In this document: piece by piece, positions 1 through 8,469 of the stretch
How the letters are laid out: every line of letters begins with the position of its first letter
Position numbering within the stretch: the stretch's first letter is position 1
From: Bacillota bacterium
Lineage (GTDB): Bacteria; Bacillota; Clostridia; Lachnospirales; Lachnospiraceae
DNA length: 31,561 bases
Direction: 5' to 3'
NCBI GenBank assembly: GCA_023424995.1
Contig: JAFADH010000161.1
Coordinates: 1 to 31,561 of the forward strand
Program-made: the position numbers and the translations under genes
Notes under the pieces: generated by a model
What the model was told of the DNA's origin: nothing
Database searches by the model: none
Seen by the model: only the letters and a program-made list of their open reading frames with translations

Positions 1-2
1 AA

Positions 3-497
3 TTCATCGGGTGCCGGAGTATCCCGGGAGGTGAGTATTACGGCGTCCTGGAATACTGCCGGGTATTGCTTCGTAAAGAGGTTCCGGTGAAGAAGGACCC
101 CCATGGTGCTGCTGAAACGATCGGAGAACATGCAAGACAGGCACTGGAAGGAGCGGACCGGCTGAGAAGGAGAGCAGACCTCCCTGCAGAGCTGCTGCAT
201 ACACTCGATGATATTGAGGCCCTGGGTTACCTGGGCTGCTATTATTCGGCGAAGCTGAAGGCTGCGGTAGCCTTGTGCCGGTACCGCCTGGAGGGAGACA
301 CCGCGCTGCGGCAGACTGCGGTACGGTTTTTGGAGGAAGCGGGCTCCCTGTGGAAAACCTATTCCGCCAAATCAAAGGAGATGTACCGGCCGCAGGTATT
401 GACCAGGTTATGCGGTTATGTGGATGTCCAACGGTTTGACAGGCTGGCAGAGCTGGATATAAAATTGGCGCTGGAAAATCAGACGGACCTGGAGTAA
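3..497 (+). CDS. C-terminal part of a carbohydrate-related protein (5' end outside window)
   Basis: The frame is open from the first complete codon at position 3, and the residues before the TTG at 66 (including GGEYYGVLEYCR) read as ordinary protein. This is therefore the tail of a larger gene and not a 143-residue ORF. The visible 164 residues are mostly helical and charged. They include a stretch of the type LGYLGCYYSAKLKAA followed by a pattern around WKTYSAKSKEMYRPQ. That pattern is reminiscent of C-terminal helical modules in uncharacterised polysaccharide-degradation proteins, but I recognise no named family with certainty. It ends one base before the ATG at 499 and 22 bp before the preferred start of the glycosidase at 520, so the two genes are very likely co-transcribed. 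Catalytic residues, if any, lie upstream of the window. Confidence 0.7.
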   Translation, partial: FIGCRSIPGGEYYGVLEYCRVLLRKEVPVKKDPHGAAETIGEHARQALEGADRLRRRADLPAELLHTLDDIEALGYLGCYYSAKLKAAVALCRYRLEGDTALRQTAVRFLEEAGSLWKTYSAKSKEMYRPQVLTRLCGYVDVQRFDRLAELDIKLALENQTDLE

Positions 498-519
498 TAT
501 GAAAAGGAGGCCAAAAACC

Positions 520-2517
520 ATGGCTTGGTGGACAGATTATCCCTGGAGATTAATACAGACGAATTTACGCGAGATCGATATGGAGGAGATCCGGGCAGAC
601 CGCTTTGTCAAGGATTTACTGGATTTTAAGGCTACCGTGGTATTACTGAATGCCGCCGGCATTATCGCGAGCTATCCCACGGATCTGCCGTTTCATACCC
701 AAAGCACCTTCCTGCACGGTGACAGTCTGGCACAAATCGTAGAGCAGTGCCATGCCAACGGAATCCGTGTGCTTGCAAGAACCGATTTTTCCAAGGTGCG
801 TTACGGCTTGTTTGAACGGTATCCGGAATGGGCTTTCCGTACTGCAGACGGTCGGATCATGAATTATAACGGTGACGTCCAGGTCTGCATCAATGGTGAC
901 TACCAGCAGCAATACGCGTTCAAGATCATAGAAGAGTTATTCACCAAAATACCTTTTGACGGGTTGTTCTGCAATATGGGTGGTTTCCAGACGAGGGACT
1001 ACGATTTTAAAGACTACGGTTATTGCCATTGCGACAGCTGTACCAAGAAATTCCGGGAAATGTACGGGGAGGAGATACCCGATACCGAGGATTACAAAAA
1101 TCCGGTTTACTGGAAATATATGAAGTTTCAGGAACACATCCTGAGGGAATACCGTGAGCGGACAGTAGCCTTTGTAAGAGGACTAAATACGGAGCTGTGC
1201 TTTGATGACGAAGCTTATGCCAGAATCGAAGCCGCCACGGAATATAAGAGAAGACTTCCCCACTGGCAGTACCATGCCTCCAGCAACTGCCGTGCTATTC
1301 TTGGCGACGGCACAAAAGGGATTATCTGCTCCAATGCCTCCGTGGATTTTATCGGCTATACCTTCCGCCATGTATCCGTCAGCCCGGCTTTGCAGGAATT
1401 AAGGCTGTGGCAGAGCCTGACGAATCTGGGAGCCCTGGATTATTTTATAATGGGAAGGATCGATAACCGCCTGGACCGCTCCTCCTTTGAGAGAATTAAA
1501 AAGGTATTTGCCTTTCATGCGGAGCATGAGGCATGTTACAAAGGACTGAAATCAAAGGCTGAGATCCTGTTAAAGCGAACCCACCGGTGGGTCATAAGCC
1601 CGGAGGAAAAGGGATGGGTACGTACCCTGACGGAGAGCCACCTTTTGTTTGCAGAGGTGCTGCCCACAGAATTTATGGAGGTTGATCTGCTCCGGTACCG
1701 TCTTTTGATTCTGCCCGATATTAAATTCGTGTCAGCGGAAGAAGCGTATAAAATAGATGCTTATGTAAGGAACGGAGGAAAGGTTATCGCTACCGGTGAA
1801 ACAGGACTCTATGAGGATTATTGCGGACTGAGGGATCATCAGATACTGGAGTGCCTTGGCGTCCGGCAGTTTCACGGGATACGCAGCGATATGGCGTCCG
1901 CCATGTTTTTATTGGAAGACGGGGATAAAGAGGTCTTTCATTCCTTCCGGGATACGGATGTCATACCGGTGGGGGACAGTATGGTATTCACTCAGGCGAG
2001 GGAGGATGCCGTTAAGTATTTGCGGCTGATTCCACCGCATAGATACGGACCCCCGGAACGGTGCTATCATACCGAGGTCACTGATACGCCGGGCGTAACC
2101 AGGTACCCTTATGGAAATGGCTTTTCTGTTTATATTCCCTGGCTGCCGGGAGTTTTTTATGACCTGGGCGGACATAGCAATACCTTTTGGTTCATGCGGG
2201 ATATCCTTATGTCCGTATGCGGTATGAAATCCATTGCCGGGGATTTGAGCCCCATGGTGGAGGTAAGCCTGTCCGAGAGGGAGAACGGGGATCTGTTTGT
2301 ACAGCTGGTAAATAACAGCGGCTGCTTCGGATTAAGCTTTTTTGACCCCGCACCAATGTATCAATGCGGATTAGAGATACCGTCACACCGGATGCCCAAA
2401 GCAGCAGCCAGCATAAAAACCGGCAGGAGCTATGATTTTGAATACCGGAATGATACTATATACTTTTGGATTGATGAGCTTATGGAATATGATGCGGTAG
2501 ATATTATGTTCGAATGA
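520..2517 (+). CDS. GHL6/GH42-like family glycoside hydrolase
   Basis: A 665-residue cytoplasmic protein without a signal peptide. The N-terminal half is a TIM barrel of the hypothetical glycosyl hydrolase 6 (GHL6) type. It has strands such as ATVVLLNAAG and GIRVLARTDFS, a central PFDGLFCNMGG, and a cysteine-rich YGYCHCDSCTKKF segment like those in GH42-related enzymes. The middle (roughly residues 370-460) resembles the flavodoxin-like GH42 trimerisation domain, with RLLILPDIKFV followed by VRNGGKVIATGETG. The C-terminal part is beta-rich. The ATG at 499 is possible, but AGGAGG at 505-510 sits 9 bp before the ATG at 520, which is preferred. Catalytic acids cannot be assigned by eye. It probably hydrolyses a beta-glycoside or related oligosaccharide feeding the isomerase and dehydrogenases downstream; the substrate is unknown. 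Confidence 0.8.
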   Translation: MAWWTDYPWRLIQTNLREIDMEEIRADRFVKDLLDFKATVVLLNAAGIIASYPTDLPFHTQSTFLHGDSLAQIVEQCHANGIRVLARTDFSKVRYGLFERYPEWAFRTADGRIMNYNGDVQVCINGDYQQQYAFKIIEELFTKIPFDGLFCNMGGFQTRDYDFKDYGYCHCDSCTKKFREMYGEEIPDTEDYKNPVYWKYMKFQEHILREYRERTVAFVRGLNTELCFDDEAYARIEAATEYKRRLPHWQYHASSNCRAILGDGTKGIICSNASVDFIGYTFRHVSVSPALQELRLWQSLTNLGALDYFIMGRIDNRLDRSSFERIKKVFAFHAEHEACYKGLKSKAEILLKRTHRWVISPEEKGWVRTLTESHLLFAEVLPTEFMEVDLLRYRLLILPDIKFVSAEEAYKIDAYVRNGGKVIATGETGLYEDYCGLRDHQILECLGVRQFHGIRSDMASAMFLLEDGDKEVFHSFRDTDVIPVGDSMVFTQAREDAVKYLRLIPPHRYGPPERCYHTEVTDTPGVTRYPYGNGFSVYIPWLPGVFYDLGGHSNTFWFMRDILMSVCGMKSIAGDLSPMVEVSLSERENGDLFVQLVNNSGCFGLSFFDPAPMYQCGLEIPSHRMPKAAASIKTGRSYDFEYRNDTIYFWIDELMEYDAVDIMFE

Positions 2518-2649
2518 ATGTAACAGGCCGTTGGCTGCCTTACCAGGCTAAGCAGCAGGAATTATGCATAAGCTGCAGGCCGGGAGAAAAGAGGGAAAAA
2601 ATCACTTTTGATCTTTGTGCAGAAAACATGCGCAGGAATGGAGGAACAC

Positions 2650-3552
2650 ATGAAAGAAAGCATCCATAAATATTTTCAGGTAGGTACGATACTATGGATG
2701 AGCTATCCGCCGGCAAAATATGAATATAAGGACTCCTTATGCAGGATTTTAAAGGATGATTACTTTGACGCTGTGGAGATCACGCAGATCAGGGACGACC
2801 GTCTTCGTGCCGAGACAAAGGCCTTACTGGAGCAGTCCCATATGAAGGTATGCTACGGAGCCCAGCCCCGTCTGCTGTCTACGGGCTTAAATCCCAATGA
2901 CATCAATGAGGAAGGCAGGCAAAAGGCGGAAGCCGAGCTGGCGGAAGCAGTGGAGGAGGCCTGCTATCTGGGAGCAAAGGGCATTGCCTTTCTGGCCGGA
3001 AAGTGGGAAGAAGAGACAAAGGACCTGGCCTACGGACAGCTGCTCAAGACCACCGTGAACCTGTGCCGTTATGCCGCACGGAAGGATATGTCCGTGAACC
3101 TGGAGGTATTTGATTACGATATGGATAAAGCAGCCCTGATCGGTCCGGCGCCATACGCTGCCAGATTTGCGGCGGACGTCAGGACCTATTGCAATAATTT
3201 CGGCCTGATGGTGGATCTGTCCCATTTCCCTACCACCTATGAAACCAGTAAATTTGTAATACAGACCCTGAAGCCCTATATTACCCATCTCCATATAGGA
3301 AATGCGGTGGTTAAGCCGGGATGTGATGCCTATGGCGATAAGCATCCCCGTTTCGGATATCCGAACAGTGCCAATGACCTGCCGGAGTTGCTGGACTTCT
3401 TCCGTGTATTAAAGGAGGAGGGCTTCCTGCGGAGCGATAACCCCCTTGTTCTTTCGTCGGAGGTGACCCTCAGGGACGGAGAGGATGCGGATATCGTGCT
3501 GGCCAATACAAAACGGGTCATCAACCGTGCCTGGGCATTACTGGAGGATTAA
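2650..3552 (+). CDS. Sugar phosphate isomerase/epimerase-like TIM barrel protein
   Basis: A 300-residue protein of the xylose-isomerase-like TIM barrel (AP_endonuc_2) superfamily. The usual metal-ligand positions are visible in order: Glu in SVNLEVFDYD, Asp and His in LMVDLSHFP, His in ITHLHIGNAV, and Glu in LSSEVTL. Members act as isomerases, epimerases, dehydratases or lyases on sugars and keto-sugars in the cytoplasm. The longest frame begins at a TTG (2608), but GGAGG at 2640-2644 is correctly placed for the ATG at 2650. About 130 bp separate it from the glycosidase gene without an obvious terminator. It is followed by a dehydrogenase, consistent with one catabolic pathway. The exact reaction cannot be assigned from sequence. 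Confidence 0.82.
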   Translation: MKESIHKYFQVGTILWMSYPPAKYEYKDSLCRILKDDYFDAVEITQIRDDRLRAETKALLEQSHMKVCYGAQPRLLSTGLNPNDINEEGRQKAEAELAEAVEEACYLGAKGIAFLAGKWEEETKDLAYGQLLKTTVNLCRYAARKDMSVNLEVFDYDMDKAALIGPAPYAARFAADVRTYCNNFGLMVDLSHFPTTYETSKFVIQTLKPYITHLHIGNAVVKPGCDAYGDKHPRFGYPNSANDLPELLDFFRVLKEEGFLRSDNPLVLSSEVTLRDGEDADIVLANTKRVINRAWALLED

Positions 3553-3612
3553 TATGAAATCGGTGTACAAGTATACCGAAGGAATACTTACGTGCAGAAA
3601 GGAAATAACCGA

Positions 3613-4572
3613 ATGAAAATAGTCGTATTGGACGGATATACGGTTAATCCCGGAGATCTGAGCTGGGAGGGTATGGCCGGACTCGGCGAACTGACGGTAT
3701 ACGACAGAACTCCCAGGGAGCTTGTAACAGAAAGAATAGGGGATGCACCGGTCATCTTCACCAATAAAACAGTGATTGACGAAGAGGTTATATCCCGGTG
3801 TCCGGAGCTTAAGTTCATCGGAGTACTGGCAACCGGATACAATGTCGTAGATATGGGAGCCGCGGTCAAAAGAGGGATAGTTGTCAGCAACATACCCTCT
3901 TACGGAACAGCCGCCGTAAGCCAGCATACCATAGCGCTGCTGCTGGAATTATGCCATCGCACAGGGGAGCATTCCGATTGTGTAAAACGGGGAGAATGGA
4001 CAGACAGCCCTGATTTCTGCTTTTGGAAGCATCCGCTGACCGAGCTGGCGGATAAGACCATGGGGATCATCGGATATGGGCAGATAGGACGGGGAACCGC
4101 AAGGATTGCACAGGCCATGGGCATGAATATCCTTGTCCATAACTCCCGGCCGGTACCCTCAGAGGCTCTTGCGGGAAATATAAAGCAGGTTTCCCTGGAG
4201 GTGCTGCTTGCCTCCAGTGATGTAATATCCCTCCATTGTCCGCTGACCCGGGAGACTCAGGGAATCATTAACCGGGAAACCATAGGCCGCATGAAGGACG
4301 GAGTGCTCATCCTTAATTCCTCCAGAGGACCCTTAATTGTGGAAGAGGACTTAAGGGATGGCCTTGTCAGCGGGAAGGTGGCGGGCGCCGCTGTGGATGT
4401 GGTATCCGCAGAGCCCATAAGAACGGATAATCCGCTGCTTGATGCACCCAATATCATAATCACTCCCCATATTGCCTGGGCACCCGTGGAATCCAGAAAA
4501 CGCCTGATGGATATTGCCGCGGATAATTTAAAAGCATTTATCGAAGGACATCCCATTCATGTGGTAAGATAG
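3613..4572 (+). CDS. D-2-hydroxyacid dehydrogenase (glycerate dehydrogenase/hydroxypyruvate reductase-like)
   Basis: A 319-residue NAD(P)-dependent oxidoreductase. The Rossmann motif GIIGYGQIGRG lies in the middle. The catalytic triad of the D-isomer-specific family is visible: Arg in LNSSRGPLI, Glu in SAEPI, and His in TPHIAWAP. The N-terminus MKIVVLDGYTVNPGDLSW is typical of glycerate dehydrogenase/HprA-like members, so the likely reaction is reversible reduction of a 2-keto acid such as hydroxypyruvate. The start is the ATG at 3613, preceded by AAAGGAAA. The open frame reaches back to a GTG at 3592 but lacks a site there. Its stop codon overlaps the ribosome binding site of the transporter gene that follows, which indicates co-translation. 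A second, different member of the family is encoded at 8470. Confidence 0.87.
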   Translation: MKIVVLDGYTVNPGDLSWEGMAGLGELTVYDRTPRELVTERIGDAPVIFTNKTVIDEEVISRCPELKFIGVLATGYNVVDMGAAVKRGIVVSNIPSYGTAAVSQHTIALLLELCHRTGEHSDCVKRGEWTDSPDFCFWKHPLTELADKTMGIIGYGQIGRGTARIAQAMGMNILVHNSRPVPSEALAGNIKQVSLEVLLASSDVISLHCPLTRETQGIINRETIGRMKDGVLILNSSRGPLIVEEDLRDGLVSGKVAGAAVDVVSAEPIRTDNPLLDAPNIIITPHIAWAPVESRKRLMDIAADNLKAFIEGHPIHVVR

Positions 4573-4583
4573 GAGAAACGCAT

Positions 4584-5561
4584 ATGTCAATGGCGGGCAT
4601 CACCCTGCAGCAAATATTGATTATCTTTGTTATTATATTAATAGGAGTTTTATGCTATAAAGTAAAGCTGATCGATGAAGCGACCAACAGCAAGCTTTCC
4701 AATATATTACTCATGCTCGTCAATCCCATCGTCATCCTGGTGGCCTATCAGAGGGAGTTCAGCACGAAACTGCTGGAGGGCCTGCTGGTTTCTTTATTGC
4801 TGGCTGCTGTTACCCATATCATGAGTATTGTATTCGCATATCTTATGATACGAAAAAAAAGAAGAGAAAAAATCACGGTGGATGGTATTGTTATCAGGAA
4901 ATATGTGGATAATGTCAACGTAGAGGTTGAGCGGATATCCAGTATATATTCAAATGTCGCTTTTATGGGGATTCCTCTGGTGAACGGAATATTCGGCAGT
5001 GAAGGGGTCTTTTATGTGACAGCCTCCATAACGGTCTTCAATAACTTTCTTTGGACCCATGGCGTCATCATGATGAGCCAGAGCAGGGAATGGAGCCTGA
5101 AGGGCATGTTCCGGAAGCTGCTGTCTCCTTCCATCCTGGCGATCGCACTGGGTCTGGTATTATTTCTTCTGCAAATCAGGCTCCCGGAGGTATTGTACCA
5201 GGCCTTCAGCTATATCGCCGGAATCAACACCCCCTTTGCTATGCTGGTTGCCGGAGTAACCATCGGAAGGGCAAATATATGGAAGATATTATCAAAACCG
5301 AGGATTTATTACATTGCCTTTTTAAAACTTTTGTTCATCCCTGTGATCCTTATGGTGATTTACAGCCGCTTTCCCATAAATGAAACCGTTCTGATAACGG
5401 CGGCAATCATGGCGGCGGCACCGTCTGCCACCACCGGGATCCTGTTCTCGATCAAATATGAGAAAAATGCCGTGCTGGCCGCAGAGATTTTTACCATAAC
5501 GACACTGTTATGCGCAGCGACGATTCCGCTGGTCGTAACCATCACAAGATATCTCCTATGA
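4584..5561 (+). CDS. AEC (auxin efflux carrier) family transporter
   Basis: A 325-residue integral membrane protein with about ten hydrophobic helices. The AEC hallmarks are present: an NPIVILVAYQ segment in helix 2, YSNVAFMGIPLVNGIFG, and a C-terminal AAAPSATTGILF segment. Bacterial AEC members move organic anions such as malate, lactate or malonate, which fits a cluster with two hydroxyacid dehydrogenases. The site AGGAG begins right at the stop of the preceding gene and is followed by an ATG 11 bp after that stop. After the third helix, the cytoplasmic loop (about residues 88-117) contains a charged stretch that looks some 20-25 residues longer than in typical members. Direction and substrate are inferred only. 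Confidence 0.85.
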   Translation: MSMAGITLQQILIIFVIILIGVLCYKVKLIDEATNSKLSNILLMLVNPIVILVAYQREFSTKLLEGLLVSLLLAAVTHIMSIVFAYLMIRKKRREKITVDGIVIRKYVDNVNVEVERISSIYSNVAFMGIPLVNGIFGSEGVFYVTASITVFNNFLWTHGVIMMSQSREWSLKGMFRKLLSPSILAIALGLVLFLLQIRLPEVLYQAFSYIAGINTPFAMLVAGVTIGRANIWKILSKPRIYYIAFLKLLFIPVILMVIYSRFPINETVLITAAIMAAAPSATTGILFSIKYEKNAVLAAEIFTITTLLCAATIPLVVTITRYLL

Positions 5562-5599
5562 GGCAATATCACAGTCTAGGGCTATGGGAGGAAAAGGAT

Positions 5600-7024
5600 A
5601 TGAAGTTCTTAGCAAAACCCGCAGGGATAACACTGCTTGTTATAATACTGGTGTTTCTTGTATTGGCTGTTTTTATCCGGACAGAGTGGATAAACGCAAT
5701 CCTTTTCTCCAAGCCTGAAACAGGCCAGGAGGGAGGCCAGAGCAGGGTAACCATGGAGAAAATCCGCATCTGGTCCGATAATGCGCATGAGAAGGCCCTG
5801 CGGCTGCATCAGATTGAAGAATTTAACAACACCGTCGGCAGGGAAAAGGGAATCGAGATAGAATATGTAATATACGGCTCCGACTATCAGGACATCATCA
5901 AGCTTGCCGCGCAAACCGGGGAAGCTCCGGAATTATTCCGCCCTACCAATTCATTTATTACGGAGTTTGTAAACGCGGGTTATTTGATTCCCATTACCGA
6001 GCTTACCGGAGGGGGTGAATTCGTATCCGGATATGAAGGAAGCTTTGTAAATAACCAGCATATTTTTGACGGAAAAATCTATACCTTACCGTACAACATA
6101 ACCACCTATAAATTCATCATAAATAATGATTTATTTAAAAAAGCGGGTATCCTGGAATATCCAAGGACCTGGGAACAGGTGAGGGAAGCGGCAGGGCAGA
6201 TTACTAAGGCCGGTGACGGGAAAGCCTTCGGCTTTGTTCTTGGCCTGCAGTCCGATTGGATGATCAGTACTTACCTGATCAGGGCAAACGGCACGAATGT
6301 GGGACACACCGGCTTCAACCATGAAACCATGCAATTTGAATTCTCCGCCTTCGCACCTGTAATTGAAGCCGTCAAGGGAATGATAGAGGACGGCAGTGTA
6401 TTTCCCGGCTTCGAGGGGCTTGATGCGGATGCCGCAAGAGCACAGTTTGCGGAGGGCAGGGTAGGCATGATACCCGGAGCAAGCTTTGATACCGGTGTTT
6501 ATAACGAACAGTTTCCCGCCAACTGTGATTGGTCCGTCATAGCCGTACCTGCATTTACCCGGTCGGGAAGCCCCTATAAGGAATTTACGGATGCAACCTC
6601 CCTGCTGGGAGTGGGAACTGCGGCGCTGGATAAGCCGGAGAAGACCCTGGAGGTTTTGAAATTCTTTTATTCCGATGAAAATGCGGCCCAGATGTATGAG
6701 CAGTCCCTGTATATTCCCTACCGGCAGGAGGCAATTGATCTGGCAGCCTCGGAGCCGGCGCAGAAAGGGTTTGCCGATTTTGCGGATGTACCGGACAAGG
6801 TCCTCATGCTGCCTTCCCCTGATATCAGGGTCAATGTGGAAGGGGAAGCCTACCGGCAGGCCATCTCCAAGATATTTACTGATGCCGTAAGCTTCCGGGA
6901 GGTCAAAACAGTCCTGGAGGACCTTGACCGGCGCTACAATGAAGCTCTTGGCAGGCTACCTTCCCAGGTGCTGCAGGAATATGGGCAGACAAGGGAGGTT
7001 ATAGATAATTTTAAGCGTAATTGA
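5600..7024 (+). CDS. ABC transporter extracellular solute-binding protein (family 1), membrane-anchored
   Basis: A 474-residue family 1 (MalE-like) binding protein. Residues about 8-28 form a single hydrophobic segment, then comes a linker and the mature domain starting near KIRIWSDNAHEK. Typical features follow: the SDYQDIIKLAAQTGEAPE region, GKIYTLPYNITTYKFIINN, and GRVGMIPGASFD. There is no lipobox cysteine, so it appears tethered by an uncleaved helix or processed by signal peptidase I. The open frame extends upstream to 5510, but GGGAGGAAAAGG immediately before the ATG at 5600 fixes the start. No permease genes adjoin it. It may feed a distant transporter or act as a ligand sensor. The downstream FAD oxidoreductase is 45 bp away and probably co-transcribed. 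Confidence 0.85.
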   Translation: MKFLAKPAGITLLVIILVFLVLAVFIRTEWINAILFSKPETGQEGGQSRVTMEKIRIWSDNAHEKALRLHQIEEFNNTVGREKGIEIEYVIYGSDYQDIIKLAAQTGEAPELFRPTNSFITEFVNAGYLIPITELTGGGEFVSGYEGSFVNNQHIFDGKIYTLPYNITTYKFIINNDLFKKAGILEYPRTWEQVREAAGQITKAGDGKAFGFVLGLQSDWMISTYLIRANGTNVGHTGFNHETMQFEFSAFAPVIEAVKGMIEDGSVFPGFEGLDADAARAQFAEGRVGMIPGASFDTGVYNEQFPANCDWSVIAVPAFTRSGSPYKEFTDATSLLGVGTAALDKPEKTLEVLKFFYSDENAAQMYEQSLYIPYRQEAIDLAASEPAQKGFADFADVPDKVLMLPSPDIRVNVEGEAYRQAISKIFTDAVSFREVKTVLEDLDRRYNEALGRLPSQVLQEYGQTREVIDNFKRN

Positions 7025-7069
7025 TTATCGCCGGCTACCCGGCTTTTGATTAAAACAGGAGGATATGAG

Positions 7070-8422
7070 ATGAAATATAAAATCAGGGAAAAGACCGTAG
7101 AGGCAAAGCAGGAAGTGGATATTCTCGTCATAGGCGGAGGACCTGCAGGAATCGGCGCCGCAGTTGCTGCCGCAAGGAGCGGCAAAAGCACTTTGCTTCT
7201 GGAGAAGAGAGGCTTCCTGGGCGGTAATATCACAGGCAGCTATGTGGAAACCTGCAATCATTTTTTATACGGAACTTCCTTTGAGGCTTGCGGTATCTAT
7301 GCGGAAATTGAAGAAAAGTATAAAGAAAGATACGGAAGGTCCCATGACATCAGAATTAATTCTCCCCACCGCTACAGCAGCGAATACCTGAAGATATTTT
7401 TAGACGAATTCCTTCAGGGAGAAGGGGTCGAGCTTAAATTCCATTCCTTTGTCAATGATGTGGTCATGGAAGAGGATCAGATACAATGCGTCATCATACA
7501 GAGTAAAAAAGGTCCTCTGGCAATTAAGGCCGAGGTTATTATTGACGCTACGGGCGACGGGGACGTGGCCTTCGGAGCCGGAATCCCTTATGAGCAGGGA
7601 AGGGATCTGGATGGCTTGTGCCAGCCGGGTACCGTGAATTTCAGACTGGCCGGTGCCGATACCGGCATATTGACAGAAGGCGGGGACAAGCTGAAAGAGA
7701 TCGGAAGAAAATATAAAGAAGATTACCGGGCCGGTAAAACCGGATTATCCTGCAAACGGCAGGATCTGCCCTTTGGCCGCTTAACAGAGGGCGGGCAGAT
7801 ATCCTATGTGAATTATCCCTGTGTCTATGGGATTGATCCCACCGACGTGGACGGGCTGACCAAGGGGGAGATTGATTCCAGGCGCTACATCCTGGAGTTT
7901 TATGAATATGCCAGGAAGAACCTGGAAGGGTTTGAACATATTGAACTTGCATCCATAGCTCCTGAGATCGGATTTCGCGACAGCAGAAGAATCAAGGGCT
8001 TATACCGGCTCACCATGGAGGATATGGAAGCACAGAGAATATTCGAGGACGCCATAGCGGTATATCCCCGGATCTATGACATGCTGGCTCCCGATGCTTA
8101 TATGGACGGGGACGGCAGGGCGGAAGGAAAGGGCTACAAGGGACATATCTATGAACCCATCACCGATTCGAGCTTCTATACGATTCCCTACCGGTGCCTT
8201 CTTCCGGTGCAGGTGAATAATCTGCTGGTTGCAGGCAGATGCATCTCGGCAGACCATGTGGCAGAGAGCAGTATCCGGGGGATCTCAGCCTGCATGCTGA
8301 CCGGACAGGCAGCCGGAGCGGCAGCCGGAATTGCCTGCACCCTGCACCTTTCACCAAAGGATATCAATGTGGCAGATCTTCAGGGAATATTAAAGCAGCA
8401 GGGAGTATATCTGCCGGTTTAA
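7070..8422 (+). CDS. FAD-dependent oxidoreductase (FAD_oxidored family)
   Basis: A 450-residue flavoprotein. The N-terminal dinucleotide-binding motif is VIGGGPAGIGAAVAAARSG, followed by the LLLEKRGFLGGN segment common in this family. A second flavin signature IDATGDGDVAFGAG lies around residues 160-173, and the C-terminal NLLVAGRCISADHVAESSIR closes the FAD site. This family is frequent in carbohydrate and organic-acid loci of gut Clostridia and is thought to oxidise a sugar or hydroxy acid in the cytoplasm; its substrates are mostly unknown. AGGAGG at 7057-7062, 7 bp before the ATG at 7070, decides the start over the in-frame TTG at 7046. It lies between the binding protein and the second hydroxyacid dehydrogenase. 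Confidence 0.87.
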   Translation: MKYKIREKTVEAKQEVDILVIGGGPAGIGAAVAAARSGKSTLLLEKRGFLGGNITGSYVETCNHFLYGTSFEACGIYAEIEEKYKERYGRSHDIRINSPHRYSSEYLKIFLDEFLQGEGVELKFHSFVNDVVMEEDQIQCVIIQSKKGPLAIKAEVIIDATGDGDVAFGAGIPYEQGRDLDGLCQPGTVNFRLAGADTGILTEGGDKLKEIGRKYKEDYRAGKTGLSCKRQDLPFGRLTEGGQISYVNYPCVYGIDPTDVDGLTKGEIDSRRYILEFYEYARKNLEGFEHIELASIAPEIGFRDSRRIKGLYRLTMEDMEAQRIFEDAIAVYPRIYDMLAPDAYMDGDGRAEGKGYKGHIYEPITDSSFYTIPYRCLLPVQVNNLLVAGRCISADHVAESSIRGISACMLTGQAAGAAAGIACTLHLSPKDINVADLQGILKQQGVYLPV

Positions 8423-8469
8423 CCGGCAGAACGAGGATGCTCCGGAAAAAAGAAAGGAAGGATACTGGA

